A stretch of 64,000 nt of DNA from Bacteroidales bacterium (GTDB lineage: Bacteria; Bacteroidota; Bacteroidia; Bacteroidales; UBA932): NCBI GenBank assembly GCA_017437125.1, contig JAFSBV010000015.1:1-64000 (forward strand), given 5' to 3'. The notes below the pieces were generated by a model, which worked only from the letters and a program-made list of their open reading frames with translations, was not told the DNA's origin and did no database searches. Shown in pieces: positions 8,006 through 15,999 of this stretch (position 1 is the stretch's first letter; each line of letters opens with the position of its first letter). A program made the position numbers and the translations under genes.

Positions 8006-8875
8006 TTAGATGAAGATTGCTGACTGACCGGAGGGATGTGGGCAGGTATTGTTTCGATATTCAGTCGGTGAGAGACCTGTACGTTGTCTGAAATATCTAC
8101 ACATATAGGGCGTGTCCTCGAAATGCAGCATCGCGGCTATCTCCTTGACCGACATATCCGTACTTGACAGCAATGTCTTTATCTCGCAGATTGTCTGCTT
8201 GTCAATCAGTTCCTTGGGTGAAAGGTTCCATCTCCTGTGAGTCAGTTTGTAGAGATAGGTTGTCGTGATGCACAACTGCTCAGCGTAGAATGACACTTCG
8301 CGAGTTGTGCGGAAATGCTGGGCGACGAGTTTCAGGAATCTGATGATAAGGGTACGGCTCCTGCTGATGGCTTTACTTGAGCCCATACCGTTCTGTGTCA
8401 TCTCGCCGTCCATCGCCATAAAGAGGTTGTATATATTGTTTCTGAGCAGCTGGTCAGTGTATTCGTCTGCTGAATTGCGGCATATCCACTCCATCTGCCG
8501 GTACCATCCTTCTAAAAGTTCCCATTGACCGTTGTTGGGGAGGAACAATGGATTTTCAGACAGGGAGTCCCAGAAATAAGGTGACGTGAGTTTATATATC
8601 GCTTCCTGCACATTGTCATCTGCAAGAACCACATATCTGCAACGGAATGCTCTGCTGCTTCGCTCTATCCAAAACGTGTCGTCATAGAACAATACAGCCA
8701 TCATTCCCCGACGAAGAACCCTTCGCCTGAACCCCACCGAGATAATGGCACAGCCGCTGTCGACAAGCAGGACCATACAGCCGCTTATTCCTATGCGGTT
8801 GTTCCCGTAAGCCTTGAAATCCGTCTGTCCTGTTCTGCTGCCATCGGCAATGATCCCGAACTGCAATCTCTCCAT
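8006..8875 (-). CDS. AraC-family transcriptional regulator
   Basis: A 289-residue protein with an N-terminal effector domain of about 165 residues and a C-terminal AraC DNA-binding domain: FYAEQLCITTTYLYKLTHR (first HTH), VKEIAAMLHFEDTPYMCRYF (second) and TGLSPTEYRNN. The HFRTTREVSFYAEQL stretch closely parallels NFKTQRDIGFYADKL of the AraC protein at 1084-1899, suggesting the two are related copies. The C-terminal tail (CPHPSGQSAIFI) extends past the usual end. No target gene is obvious; the neighbours are the LytTR regulator and an acetyltransferase. Confidence 0.85.
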   Translation of the reverse strand: MERLQFGIIADGSRTGQTDFKAYGNNRIGISGCMVLLVDSGCAIISVGFRRRVLRRGMMAVLFYDDTFWIERSSRAFRCRYVVLADDNVQEAIYKLTSPYFWDSLSENPLFLPNNGQWELLEGWYRQMEWICRNSADEYTDQLLRNNIYNLFMAMDGEMTQNGMGSSKAISRSRTLIIRFLKLVAQHFRTTREVSFYAEQLCITTTYLYKLTHRRWNLSPKELIDKQTICEIKTLLSSTDMSVKEIAAMLHFEDTPYMCRYFRQRTGLSPTEYRNNTCPHPSGQSAIFI

Positions 8876-8892
8876 ATTCTTGATTTGTGCTA

Positions 8893-8900
8893 CAAAGATA
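8893..8900 (-). promoter_or_regulatory. -7 box of the AraC gene at 8006-8875
   Basis: TATCTTTG on the minus strand, 17 bases before the ATG. No -33 TTTG was found at the usual spacing. Confidence 0.45.
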
Positions 8901-8988
8901 GACTAAAATACACCATTTCTATTAGTGTTGTATCGAAAAGTACCCCACGAGAAGTGATTTGTATATGTACGACGTCATCGATGTGCCT

Positions 8989-8996
8989 TATCTTTG
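8989..8996 (+). promoter_or_regulatory. -7 box that sets the acetyltransferase start
   Basis: TATCTTTG is a perfect -7 element 22 bases before the ATG at 9019. Because it lies downstream of the in-frame ATG at 8959, that longer start is unlikely. Confidence 0.5.
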
Positions 8997-9018
8997 CACT
9001 CGAGAATATCGATGTGAT

Positions 9019-9615
9019 ATGATTATAGAGAGATTTACAGAAGATGATATTCGTGAAGCGGCACATCTTGCATATCCCGTCTGGGGCGAGGGTCATGCTG
9101 CCAATGGTCAGGGAGAGGAGTTCGGACTGCTGATGTGTGAATATATCATCCGTTATGGGTGGTATGGTGCACCATTCGCCTTCAAGATTACCGACGAAGG
9201 CAAGATGGTAGGTTGCATCCTTGCAGGCAATATCAAGCAGGATAACGGTTACAACGAATGGCTGGATGGCATGATGCCGACATTCAATGGGCAGCAGCGC
9301 GAGGAGGCGTTGGCTCTGCGCGATTACTTCGGCAAGACCTCGCCAAAGGTCTATCGCCATATGCGTGCAGATAAGGATCTGTATCTTTCGTTCTTTATCT
9401 CTGCCATGCAGGGATGCGGCAAGCGTTTGCTTGCGGAGATCGTGGCTTTGGCAAAGAGCGAGGGTTACGAGAGCCTCTACCTTTGGACTGACTCATCGTG
9501 TAATCACGGCTACTACGCCCATCACGGCTTTGAGAAAGTTGCCGAGTTCAAGAGTAATGAGTGGAAGACCGACTCCGACGATTACCTGACCTATATTTAT
9601 AGAAAGAGTTTCTGA
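9019..9615 (+). CDS. GNAT-family N-acetyltransferase
   Basis: A 198-residue protein from the ATG chosen by the promoter position (MIIERFTEDDI). The acetyl-CoA binding motif A is visible as MQGCGKRLLAEIVALAKSEG (about residues 131-150), followed by SLYLWTDSSCNHGYYAHHGF, the typical end of a GNAT fold. Proteins of this class transfer acetyl from acetyl-CoA to an amine; the substrate cannot be read. It is monocistronic, and converges on a DUF169 gene 12 bases beyond its stop. Confidence 0.8.
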   Translation: MIIERFTEDDIREAAHLAYPVWGEGHAANGQGEEFGLLMCEYIIRYGWYGAPFAFKITDEGKMVGCILAGNIKQDNGYNEWLDGMMPTFNGQQREEALALRDYFGKTSPKVYRHMRADKDLYLSFFISAMQGCGKRLLAEIVALAKSEGYESLYLWTDSSCNHGYYAHHGFEKVAEFKSNEWKTDSDDYLTYIYRKSF

Positions 9616-9626
9616 TAATTCTCGAT

Positions 9627-10358
9627 TTATCGATTCATCAATGGTTTCCAGATGTATGTTGTCAGGAACGACTTGTCCATATTTGCTACCATTCGCTCGA
9701 ACATCGGGGCAGCGAAAGAGAAAGTCAGGAGGTCGGATTTGACGCAGGTTCTCATTGCTGTGTCCATACCTCCGAGGATTGCACGAGGATTCTCCTTCCT
9801 AGCCTCGTCGAATGCGAATGTCAGCATCTGTTCGCAGCCAGAGCCAAAAGGAACTATGACATTGTCAATTCTGGTATTGTCAAAACTTGATAACGTATGA
9901 AGTGCCGAGATGACATCAGGCTGTGCAAAGACGCAGTAGATGGAAGGATTGTCACTTTCGGTAAGTAGGTCTATCGGTTTGAATATCACATATTTCCCGG
10001 TCGGATGAGCAACCGGATTGATCTGATGGAGAAGGTTGGTCTGCTCTCGGTCGATCTTGAACTTCTCGATGTTTACCAGAAGATCTACAGTGATTTCTTC
10101 CTGATATGGACCGCCGAACAGATTACGGAGTGCGCCCCAGCAGCCTATGTTTTCGGCATCGAATGCAAGTGCTGTCCCGTGATGCACCTTTGAAAGCTGT
10201 GCAAAAAGACAAACATATCCTCGCTTGCTTTGAGGTGGTGCAGGTGCATATTCTGCTCCGCAGAGTTCGTCTGAATAGAATACCGCAACAGGCATTTCAG
10301 CCTGTGGGAAATACTCGCGCCATTTTGCGACTGCAGTATCTCTGAAATCTATATTCAT
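9627..10358 (-). CDS. DUF169 family protein
   Basis: A 243-residue soluble protein. The layout fits DUF169: an early PVAVFYSD strand, CLFAQL and the Gly-rich stretch ENIGCWGALRNLFGG near residue 70, and a C-terminal segment with VIVPFGSGCEQM and NPRAILGGMDTAMR. Conserved cysteines (about positions 50, 72 and 171) may bind a cofactor or metal, but the function of the family is not established. It has its own promoter and converges with the acetyltransferase gene. Confidence 0.75.
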   Translation of the reverse strand: MNIDFRDTAVAKWREYFPQAEMPVAVFYSDELCGAEYAPAPPQSKRGYVCLFAQLSKVHHGTALAFDAENIGCWGALRNLFGGPYQEEITVDLLVNIEKFKIDREQTNLLHQINPVAHPTGKYVIFKPIDLLTESDNPSIYCVFAQPDVISALHTLSSFDNTRIDNVIVPFGSGCEQMLTFAFDEARKENPRAILGGMDTAMRTCVKSDLLTFSFAAPMFERMVANMDKSFLTTYIWKPLMNR

Positions 10359-10381
10359 ATCTCACTTCCGATTTATCTGCT

Positions 10382-10412
10382 CAAAGGTAGATAAAATAGT
10401 GTGGATTACAAT
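10382..10412 (-). promoter_or_regulatory. promoter of the DUF169 gene
   Basis: On the minus strand ATTG (10412-10409), 19 bases, then TACCTTTG (10389-10382), 23 bases before the ATG. The -33 element deviates from TTTG in one base. The sequence AGCAGATAAAT follows directly and is repeated at other sites nearby. Confidence 0.5.
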
Positions 10413-10640
10413 GGTTTGTCATTATGAATCAGGGAAACTGTTTACGCCCGGTCGGTCATTGATGACAAGATAGGAAGCGTCCGGCAGAATAATGGCTGAA
10501 TTTATGATGGACGGTGTCAGTTTTTAATGATTTTGCTCTGTTTTCGATACCGTCTGACAAGTTTTCATGCGATTTAGTGACGGACGGTCCCGAAAAGGGG
10601 AAGTGAAGGGATAATATTAATCTCGCAGATAAATGGAAAT
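10413..10640. other. intergenic stretch without a recognisable gene
   Basis: No convincing reading frame is present. An imperfect hairpin pairs 10510-10518 with 10546-10554 over a 27-base loop and may end the menA transcript, but it has no clear T run. A GCAGATAAAT copy lies at 10625-10634, just before the menA stop. Confidence 0.4.
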
Positions 10641-11516
10641 TTACTTCAATAGACAGATGCTTGCGAAAAACAAAGCGAAAATCAGTAAGTTTATTGCAGT
10701 TCTGCCTAAAAGCGGGTTTATTGCAGCCCCTGAAGATTGCTTAAGGCGAAACCAAGTCTTTATATGTAGGATGAGGTAAAGTAGAGGAATAACCAATGCC
10801 CAGACAGGAAACTCTAGCCAAACCGGTGTCATGATTGCCATGCCGATAAAACCAGACAGCAGATAGACGGTACTTATGAATCTACGCCCGAAAATAACTA
10901 CCGTTGTGCGTTTGCCGACTGCAGCATCGTCCTCCATGTCCCTGTAATTATTGACCATCAGGACATTGCTCGCAAGAAGTCCGATAGTTACGGAGGTTTC
11001 TAAAACAATATCTACAGACTCCCATGACGATGTCTGAAGATACCAGGTCAGTACGACCGGCACGATGCCGAAGAAGATGATCACGGCGACATCTCCCAAT
11101 CCATGGTGTGACAGAGGATATGGCCCTGCACTGTATGCTAGTGCGAAGCACATGATCAGGATGCCGGCGATGATGAGCCACCAGGGACCGTAAATCAGCA
11201 TTGCACATCCGACGGCAGCAGCGATTCCTAATGTTATGAATGTCGCTGCTTTCATTGCCTTTGGAGAGATCTCACCTTCCGTTACGCCTCTGCGGAATCC
11301 GGCACGTCCTTTCTTGTCTATCCCGTTCTTGAAATCATAATACTCGTTGCCGAAATTGGCTGCTATCTGCGCAAGGATTGCGAATGCGAGACACAGCAGA
11401 GCAGGAATTGCCTTGAAGGAGCCGGTCAGAATTGCGCACCCTGTCCCGGCAATCACTCCTGCAACGCTTACAGGAAGTGTCCTGAGCCTCATGGCTTCTA
11501 TCCAGTGCCTTATCAT
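10641..11516 (-). CDS. menA: 1,4-dihydroxy-2-naphthoate polyprenyltransferase
   Basis: A 291-residue UbiA-family membrane protein with eight to nine hydrophobic segments. It attaches the polyprenyl chain to 1,4-dihydroxy-2-naphthoate to give demethylmenaquinone. The two Asp-rich prenyl-diphosphate/Mg sites are visible: NFGNEYYDFKNGID (about residue 54) and NNYRDMEDDAAVGKRTT (about residue 188). The MRLRTLPVSVAGVIAGTG start is typical of MenA. It overlaps ubiE/menG by four bases, so the last two menaquinone steps are cotranscribed. Confidence 0.92.
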   Translation of the reverse strand: MIRHWIEAMRLRTLPVSVAGVIAGTGCAILTGSFKAIPALLCLAFAILAQIAANFGNEYYDFKNGIDKKGRAGFRRGVTEGEISPKAMKAATFITLGIAAAVGCAMLIYGPWWLIIAGILIMCFALAYSAGPYPLSHHGLGDVAVIIFFGIVPVVLTWYLQTSSWESVDIVLETSVTIGLLASNVLMVNNYRDMEDDAAVGKRTTVVIFGRRFISTVYLLSGFIGMAIMTPVWLEFPVWALVIPLLYLILHIKTWFRLKQSSGAAINPLLGRTAINLLIFALFFASICLLK

Positions 11517-12217
11517 ATCGTCGCCTTTTTGCCTACATACATACGGCAGATGCCGAAAGTCATCGGTGTATGTTCGACTACGGCAAAGCCTGCTGACTTC
11601 ATCATTCCGATGAACTTGTCCGGTGAAGGAAAACGCAGGACTGATGCAGGAAGGTATTCATATGCACTGCGGTTTCCTGATACGAGGCCTCCTATTGAAG
11701 GAAGAATCTTCAGGAAATACAGTTTATAGCACCAGCGGATGAAGGCGTTGGAAGGTACCGACAGTTCCAGGATCACAAGTTTACCACTCGGAACCAGCAC
11801 CCTGAACATCTCGCTGAGCCCGATCTCAAGATGTTCGAAATTGCGCACACCGAATCCTACGGATATGCGATCGAATGTGCCATCCGGGTAGGGAAGCGCC
11901 TCACAATCTGCTACCGACAATTCTGCAGAGAGACCAGCTTTCTGTATCTTCTCCCTGCCTATGGCCATCATTCCTTCCGATATATCAACTCCCGTCACTT
12001 TGCTTCCCGGCGCGACCTTCTGAGCGATTTCAATCGTAAAGTCAGCAGTTCCACAAGCCACGTCAAGCACTTTCACAGGCTTGTCAGTGTCAGCAATCTC
12101 ACGGACAGCCTTCTTTCTCCAACCCTTGTCGATATTGAGGGAAAGAATATGATTCAGCTTGTCATAGTCTGGGGCAATGTTGTCAAACAGTTTTCTGATT
12201 CCTTCTTTCTTTGCCAT
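11513..12217 (-). CDS. ubiE/menG: demethylmenaquinone methyltransferase
   Basis: A 234-residue class I SAM-dependent methyltransferase. Motif I reads VLDVACGTADFTIEIA, followed by VTGVDISEGMMAIG and the UbiE signature region ISVGFGVRNFEHLEIGLSEM; GGLVSGNRSAYEYLPASV is the typical C-terminal UbiE segment. It methylates demethylmenaquinone to menaquinone. In a menaquinone-only anaerobe the MenG role is the relevant one. It is first gene of a two-gene operon with menA, with a consensus promoter about 125 bases upstream. Confidence 0.92.
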   Translation of the reverse strand: MAKKEGIRKLFDNIAPDYDKLNHILSLNIDKGWRKKAVREIADTDKPVKVLDVACGTADFTIEIAQKVAPGSKVTGVDISEGMMAIGREKIQKAGLSAELSVADCEALPYPDGTFDRISVGFGVRNFEHLEIGLSEMFRVLVPSGKLVILELSVPSNAFIRWCYKLYFLKILPSIGGLVSGNRSAYEYLPASVLRFPSPDKFIGMMKSAGFAVVEHTPMTFGICRMYVGKKATI

Positions 12218-12342
12218 ATTTATTTCTGTTTTCTTCTGATAAAGATATGTATGTCAGCAGGATTACATTCATCAGCAAGGCGTAACAGATGGCAGGAAGA
12301 GCCATCTCACCGCTATTGAAGATGAATAGCGATTTATCTGTG

Positions 12343-12373
12343 TAAAAGTAAGAAATAATCAGTATTCTGCAAA
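12343..12373 (-). promoter_or_regulatory. promoter of ubiE/menG-menA
   Basis: On the minus strand TTTG (12373-12370), 19 bases, then TACTTTTA (12350-12343), one base from TAnnTTTG. It predicts a leader of about 115 bases before the ATG at 12217. Confidence 0.55.
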
Positions 12374-12520
12374 ACAAACAGCCCAAGTCTTCATACAATC
12401 TCAAACTCTATCGGACAAATCCTCTTCAAGAGAGGTGACATCCGAGATTTTTATAACAAACCTGATGAGCCGGTAAACGATCCGGAGGACGACTCAAACA
12501 GGCAACTTACTTTATGGTAA
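12356..12520 (+). pseudogene. possible coding remnant without start codon
   Basis: The frame is open from a TAA at 12356 to the TAA at 12518-12520 without ATG. Its end reads IGQILFKRGDIRDFYNK and PVNDPEDDSNRQLTLW, which has normal protein composition. It may be the end of a lost gene, but I recognise no family and the stretch is short. The ubiE promoter lies on the other strand at its left end. Confidence 0.25.
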
Positions 12521-12621
12521 AATTTCTCCGGACAGCAATGATTCTGAAGCAAAATCCATTTATACTGGCTCTAAATCTATATAGTCTTCAGCCACAAAAT
12601 AGTTACAGATAAAATAGCATG

Positions 12622-12660
12622 AAAAATGCCTGACACTATACATTTGTGCCAGGCATTTTT
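12622..12660. terminator. perfect 11-bp hairpin flanked by A and T runs
   Basis: AAAAATGCCTG (12622-12632) pairs perfectly with CAGGCATTTTT (12650-12660). This can act as an intrinsic terminator on either strand. It lies in a region without assigned genes, downstream of the coding remnant on the plus strand. Confidence 0.6.
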
Positions 12661-12719
12661 CTCGCAGATAAATCCGAATTTACAGCCGGGGACACAGAAA
12701 ACAGAAACAGTCGAAAAAC

Positions 12720-12763
12720 AAGACCGTTCTACAGCATCTGTCAATTAGCTGCAGGACGGTCTT
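12720..12763. terminator. bidirectional terminator of the TonB-dependent receptor gene
   Basis: A 16-bp stem (12720-12735 with 12748-12763, two wobble pairs) lies 34 bases beyond the receptor stop at 12797. On the minus strand it is followed by TGTTTTTCG, on the plus strand by TTTC. Confidence 0.75.
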
Positions 12764-12796
12764 TTCATTAATCGTCAGTATCTGAGCGACTACCTG

Positions 12797-15148
12797 TCAG
12801 AGTCCGAGTCGGATAAGTGATCTGTCTGACTCTGTTTTCTGGACTGCCTTCTGCTTGAAGGAATTGAAGTTATATGAAAATCCAAACCAGAGCATACGGC
12901 TCTTGTTGCGGCTGATATTAGTAAGGTCAAAGATGTTATTGTGCGATGAAACCTCCCATTTTGCTGTCTTGAAAACGTCAGTCAGAAGGATCGATGCTGT
13001 CATCGCACCTTTCAGGAACCTCTGCTTGAAGCCGACATTCATCTGATGGGTGAGGGAAGTGGTCAGCTGCGGGAAATATTGTGGGGTAGAGACAAAGTAT
13101 TGACACTGGATATCTCCACCTTTCCATGGAAGGAAATCAAAGAGCACATTGCTGTTGTTTGTCACACCTTTGTTGGATATCTCTGCTCCTTCATACTCAC
13201 CTGATGTAGACACATAATATGTGTTAGCGGCAAGCGATACATTCATCCATTTCACTGGATTGACGCGAAGAGTGAAATCTACACCTGATTTGAGGTCGGA
13301 AGCAGCATTCACATACGTCGTGATTAGCCTTTGCGAATCGATAGCCGTGATCTGCGAGATGTAGTCGGAGGTATGATTCACATATCCATTGAGGAAAAGG
13401 TTGAATGATCCGCGGCTGAGACTATATCCCAAGTCAAACTTGGTCGCTTTCTCAGGTTGCAGATGCATGTTTCCTTTCTCATATGTTGTCGCGTCAACCA
13501 TGCTCATATATGGATTGAGCTGCGGATATGTCGGACGTCCTATACGACGGGAAACAGCAAGGGAAAGTTCATGTCCGTCAGCGACGTCATATATTCCGGA
13601 AAGGCTTGGAGCGAGGAAAAAAGTGTAGTCTGTCTGCGAGATATTATCGTGTCGGCTGTCCAGTGTAACACGGCTCATCTCTCCGCGAAGACCTGCCTTA
13701 TACGTGAATTTCTTTCCGATACGCGAACCGAACATTGCATAAAGTGCAGGAACCGTCTCCGTGTGTATCAAATCGTTGCTCAATGCTTCAGAATATTCCC
13801 AGGCTCCATTGCTTAAATTATAGAACTCATGGTAAATATCGTTCGTTCTATAGGTAAGCTTCGCTCCTGCAGAAAGGGTTCCGGATTTGAATTTATGTTT
13901 ATAGTCCGCCTGTAATGCGGAAATGAAAGGACTTCCCCCGGAGTTGGAATAGTTGGTCTTTTCATCGTCCACGAAATAATATGACGGTCTGTGTCCCCAT
14001 ATCTTGGATACAGAACCTTTGACGGAAATATCGGACACATCCGGTCTGATCACATGTGTATAGGTAATCGAACCTTCAATATTTTCACGGTTCCATGTTA
14101 CGTCATTATGTCTTGCCTCGTCAGTAGCGACAGAATTGTCGGTGAATGTATTATGGAGATCCTGCCTGATGTTTATGCGAGGGAGGATACATTTGGCGTC
14201 GACGCTGAGCCGGTTACGCTGATCGATTCGGAAATCCGCTCCTAGAGTGATGTTGTTGTTATAGGTATACCTTGTCGCCTCCATCTGCTGAAGCACATTG
14301 TAACCGGTTGCCTTTATGTTTCGCTGAAGGCTGGTGTTCACCACATCATCTTCATATTTCGTATTGTAACTGAATCTGTATGAAGCTTTTGACTTGTTAT
14401 AAGCAAAGGCTGCATTTGCAGTGACGAAATGATTGAAACCGTAATTTGCAGCGACAATTCCACTGAATCCCTGAGCTGAAGTCTTCTTGGAAATGATATT
14501 GATGATTCCGCCGGTACCTGAGGCGTCATGTGAAGCATCCGGATTCGTTATGACCTCGATGCTTTTGATGTTGCCGGCAGGTATGGTAGAAAGGTCACTT
14601 GCAGTTGTAGGCACTCCATCCATAAGGACAAGTATATTTGAGTTGCCTCGGATGAATATTCCGTTGTCGGCAACGCTTACAGAAGAAGCTGAACGGAGAA
14701 TGTCGATTGCTGTTCCTTTGCCTGAAGAGATATTCGACGAAGCGTTGATGGTGGTATGTTCGACAGTTGACTTCTGAACAACCTCCTTCGCAGAGACCGT
14801 TGCTCCTTCAAGAGAAATGGCATCCTCCTTCAGAACAATCGCACCCAGATTCAGCTGGGATTTATCGGAAACGAACTCTTGAGAAACCTTGCTGTAACCG
14901 ATGAATTCAACCACTAGCTGACAAGAATCTGTGCCTTGAGCAACCTTGAGCGAAAATTTTCCTTCATGATCTGTGATGGTTCCGGTCAATGGAGAATTAT
15001 CCTTATAGACGGCAACAGATGCATATGCTACTGGGGAGCTCATTCCGTCGATTACTCGTCCGGAAACTGTACACCTCGCTTGTTGTGCATAAGCCTGTAC
15101 CGGGATGATCAGCAGCGCAAGAAATATAATCCGTATGTATTTAATCAT
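12797..15148 (-). CDS. TonB-dependent outer-membrane receptor
   Basis: A 783-residue protein. Residues 1-21 are a signal peptide (IIFLALLIIPVQAYA). Residues about 24-105 form a carboxypeptidase-regulatory-like domain (VSGRVIDGMSSPVAYASV), followed by a plug with IDILRSASSVSVADNGIFIRG and the SIEVITNPDASHDASG box. The rest is a 22-strand-type barrel of the OMP_b-brl_3 kind. It is shorter than SusC proteins (about 1000 residues) and has no SusD partner, so a polysaccharide utilisation role is not indicated; siderophore, peptide or metal uptake are possible. The start at 15148 is chosen because it opens the signal peptide; it overlaps the upstream acetyltransferase by eight bases, implying cotranscription. 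Confidence 0.85.
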   Translation of the reverse strand: MIKYIRIIFLALLIIPVQAYAQQARCTVSGRVIDGMSSPVAYASVAVYKDNSPLTGTITDHEGKFSLKVAQGTDSCQLVVEFIGYSKVSQEFVSDKSQLNLGAIVLKEDAISLEGATVSAKEVVQKSTVEHTTINASSNISSGKGTAIDILRSASSVSVADNGIFIRGNSNILVLMDGVPTTASDLSTIPAGNIKSIEVITNPDASHDASGTGGIINIISKKTSAQGFSGIVAANYGFNHFVTANAAFAYNKSKASYRFSYNTKYEDDVVNTSLQRNIKATGYNVLQQMEATRYTYNNNITLGADFRIDQRNRLSVDAKCILPRINIRQDLHNTFTDNSVATDEARHNDVTWNRENIEGSITYTHVIRPDVSDISVKGSVSKIWGHRPSYYFVDDEKTNYSNSGGSPFISALQADYKHKFKSGTLSAGAKLTYRTNDIYHEFYNLSNGAWEYSEALSNDLIHTETVPALYAMFGSRIGKKFTYKAGLRGEMSRVTLDSRHDNISQTDYTFFLAPSLSGIYDVADGHELSLAVSRRIGRPTYPQLNPYMSMVDATTYEKGNMHLQPEKATKFDLGYSLSRGSFNLFLNGYVNHTSDYISQITAIDSQRLITTYVNAASDLKSGVDFTLRVNPVKWMNVSLAANTYYVSTSGEYEGAEISNKGVTNNSNVLFDFLPWKGGDIQCQYFVSTPQYFPQLTTSLTHQMNVGFKQRFLKGAMTASILLTDVFKTAKWEVSSHNNIFDLTNISRNKSRMLWFGFSYNFNSFKQKAVQKTESDRSLIRLGL

Positions 15149-15716
15149 CTTGTAATAATTTATGTTTCGCAAGTGCTTGATTATCCTGCGAATCGCTAGA
15201 GTAATCAAGTCTCATGATTTTTACCGGCCTTTCGTCTCCTTTGTAGAGTTCGCTCAGCCAGTTTATGTCTCCTGTGTCCCGGAATCCGCATTTTTCCATC
15301 ACTTTTCCGGAAGCAGGGTTATCGACGAAGTGGTCTGCCCACAATGTGAGAAATCCCTTTGAGTTGAAGCAATATTCAATCATCTCACGCAACGCTTCGG
15401 TGCAGTATCCTTGATTCCAGAAAGGCTTTCCGATCCAGTAGCCTACCTCTGCTTCCCCTTCAGCAATGCCGATGTTGCTCTCGTTGTGGTCATAGTAACC
15501 CATGCATCCGATCAGCTGGCCGGTTCCCTTCAATACCAAAGCCCATACATGGTCGCTATTGAATACGGTATTGATGATCTCCAGGCTTTCTTCTACTGAT
15601 TTATGCGGTGGCCATCCGGCACGGGGACCCACATCAGGATCGGATGCAAGAAGGAACAGTTCCTCTGCATCAGACTCTCTCCATGGACGAAATGACAGGC
15701 GCTTGGTTTCAATCAT
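15141..15716 (-). CDS. GNAT acetyltransferase, RimJ/RimL type
   Basis: A 191-residue protein starting MIETKRLSFRPWRESDAEEL, the classical opening of the RimJ/RimL group. The acetyl-CoA region reads VGYWIGKPFWNQGYCTEALREM (in two overlapping pieces, about residues 89-110), and the end carries NPASGKVMEKCGFR. It probably acetylates a protein N-terminus or small amine. Its ATG overlaps the stop of the crcB remnant by ATGA, showing it once followed intact crcB in an operon. It overlaps the receptor gene at the other end. Confidence 0.82.
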   Translation of the reverse strand: MIETKRLSFRPWRESDAEELFLLASDPDVGPRAGWPPHKSVEESLEIINTVFNSDHVWALVLKGTGQLIGCMGYYDHNESNIGIAEGEAEVGYWIGKPFWNQGYCTEALREMIEYCFNSKGFLTLWADHFVDNPASGKVMEKCGFRDTGDINWLSELYKGDERPVKIMRLDYSSDSQDNQALAKHKLLQDD

Positions 15717-15930
15717 AGACGAACAAGATAATATCCGGCCGCAACAAGGGCGATACCGGCAATGACACTGATTGCTACGTATGCCATAAGGCTCATGAAG
15801 TTCCCTGCCTGCAGCATCATCAAAGCCTCCTTGGAGAAAGTCGAGAAAGTGGTGAATCCACCGCAGATTCCGACAGTCATGAAGAGTGCCCATGAGCTAC
15901 TTTCACTAGAGTTCTTTCTGAAGCATCCGG
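15713..15930 (-). pseudogene. crcB: 3' half of a fluoride channel gene (crcB remnant)
   Basis: Read on the minus strand, the frame encodes SSWALFMTVGICGGFTTF, then STFSKEALMMLQAG and two hydrophobic segments ending YYLVRL before TGA. GGFTTFSTFS is the diagnostic CrcB/Fluc motif lining the fluoride pore. Only about 70 residues remain of the usual 115-130: the first two membrane helices are absent, an in-frame TGA lies just upstream of the junction, and there is no ATG before it. Intact CrcB exports fluoride as a dual-topology dimer; this copy cannot. The lost 5' part is replaced by the start of an oxidoreductase gene. Confidence 0.8.
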
Positions 15931-15983
15931 GCAGTGTTCATGTTGCGGCGGGGACCGCCATCGATGATTATTATCTTTTTCAT
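15906..15983 (-). pseudogene. 5' fragment of an NAD(P)H-dependent flavin oxidoreductase gene
   Basis: The minus-strand frame from the ATG at 15983 gives 25 residues, MKKIIIIDGGPRRNMNTARM then LQKEL and a stop. IIIDGGPRxNxNTAxML is the phosphate-binding start of flavodoxin-fold NAD(P)H:quinone or FMN reductases (usual length about 180-200). After about residue 22 the sequence changes to crcB in another frame. It is therefore a truncated leftover whose start and upstream context (17 bases after the PH-like gene) survive. Confidence 0.7.
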
Positions 15984-15999
15984 TTCTGACATCTTTCTG

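Noticed and set aside
8959-9018. Longer N-terminus for the acetyltransferase at 9019
   Set aside because: A perfect -7 box at 8989-8996 lies inside it, and the conserved opening starts at 9019.
10510-10554. Hairpin downstream of menA as a terminator
   Set aside because: The nine-base stem has a 27-base loop and no T run, so it is mentioned only in the intergenic entry.
12183-12404. 73-residue minus-strand frame upstream of ubiE/menG
   Set aside because: It overlaps the start of ubiE/menG in another frame and covers the promoter at 12343-12373.
15717-15893. N-terminal extension of the RimJ-like acetyltransferase
   Set aside because: The extension is the crcB remnant read in the wrong frame; the family start is MIETKRLSFR at 15716.
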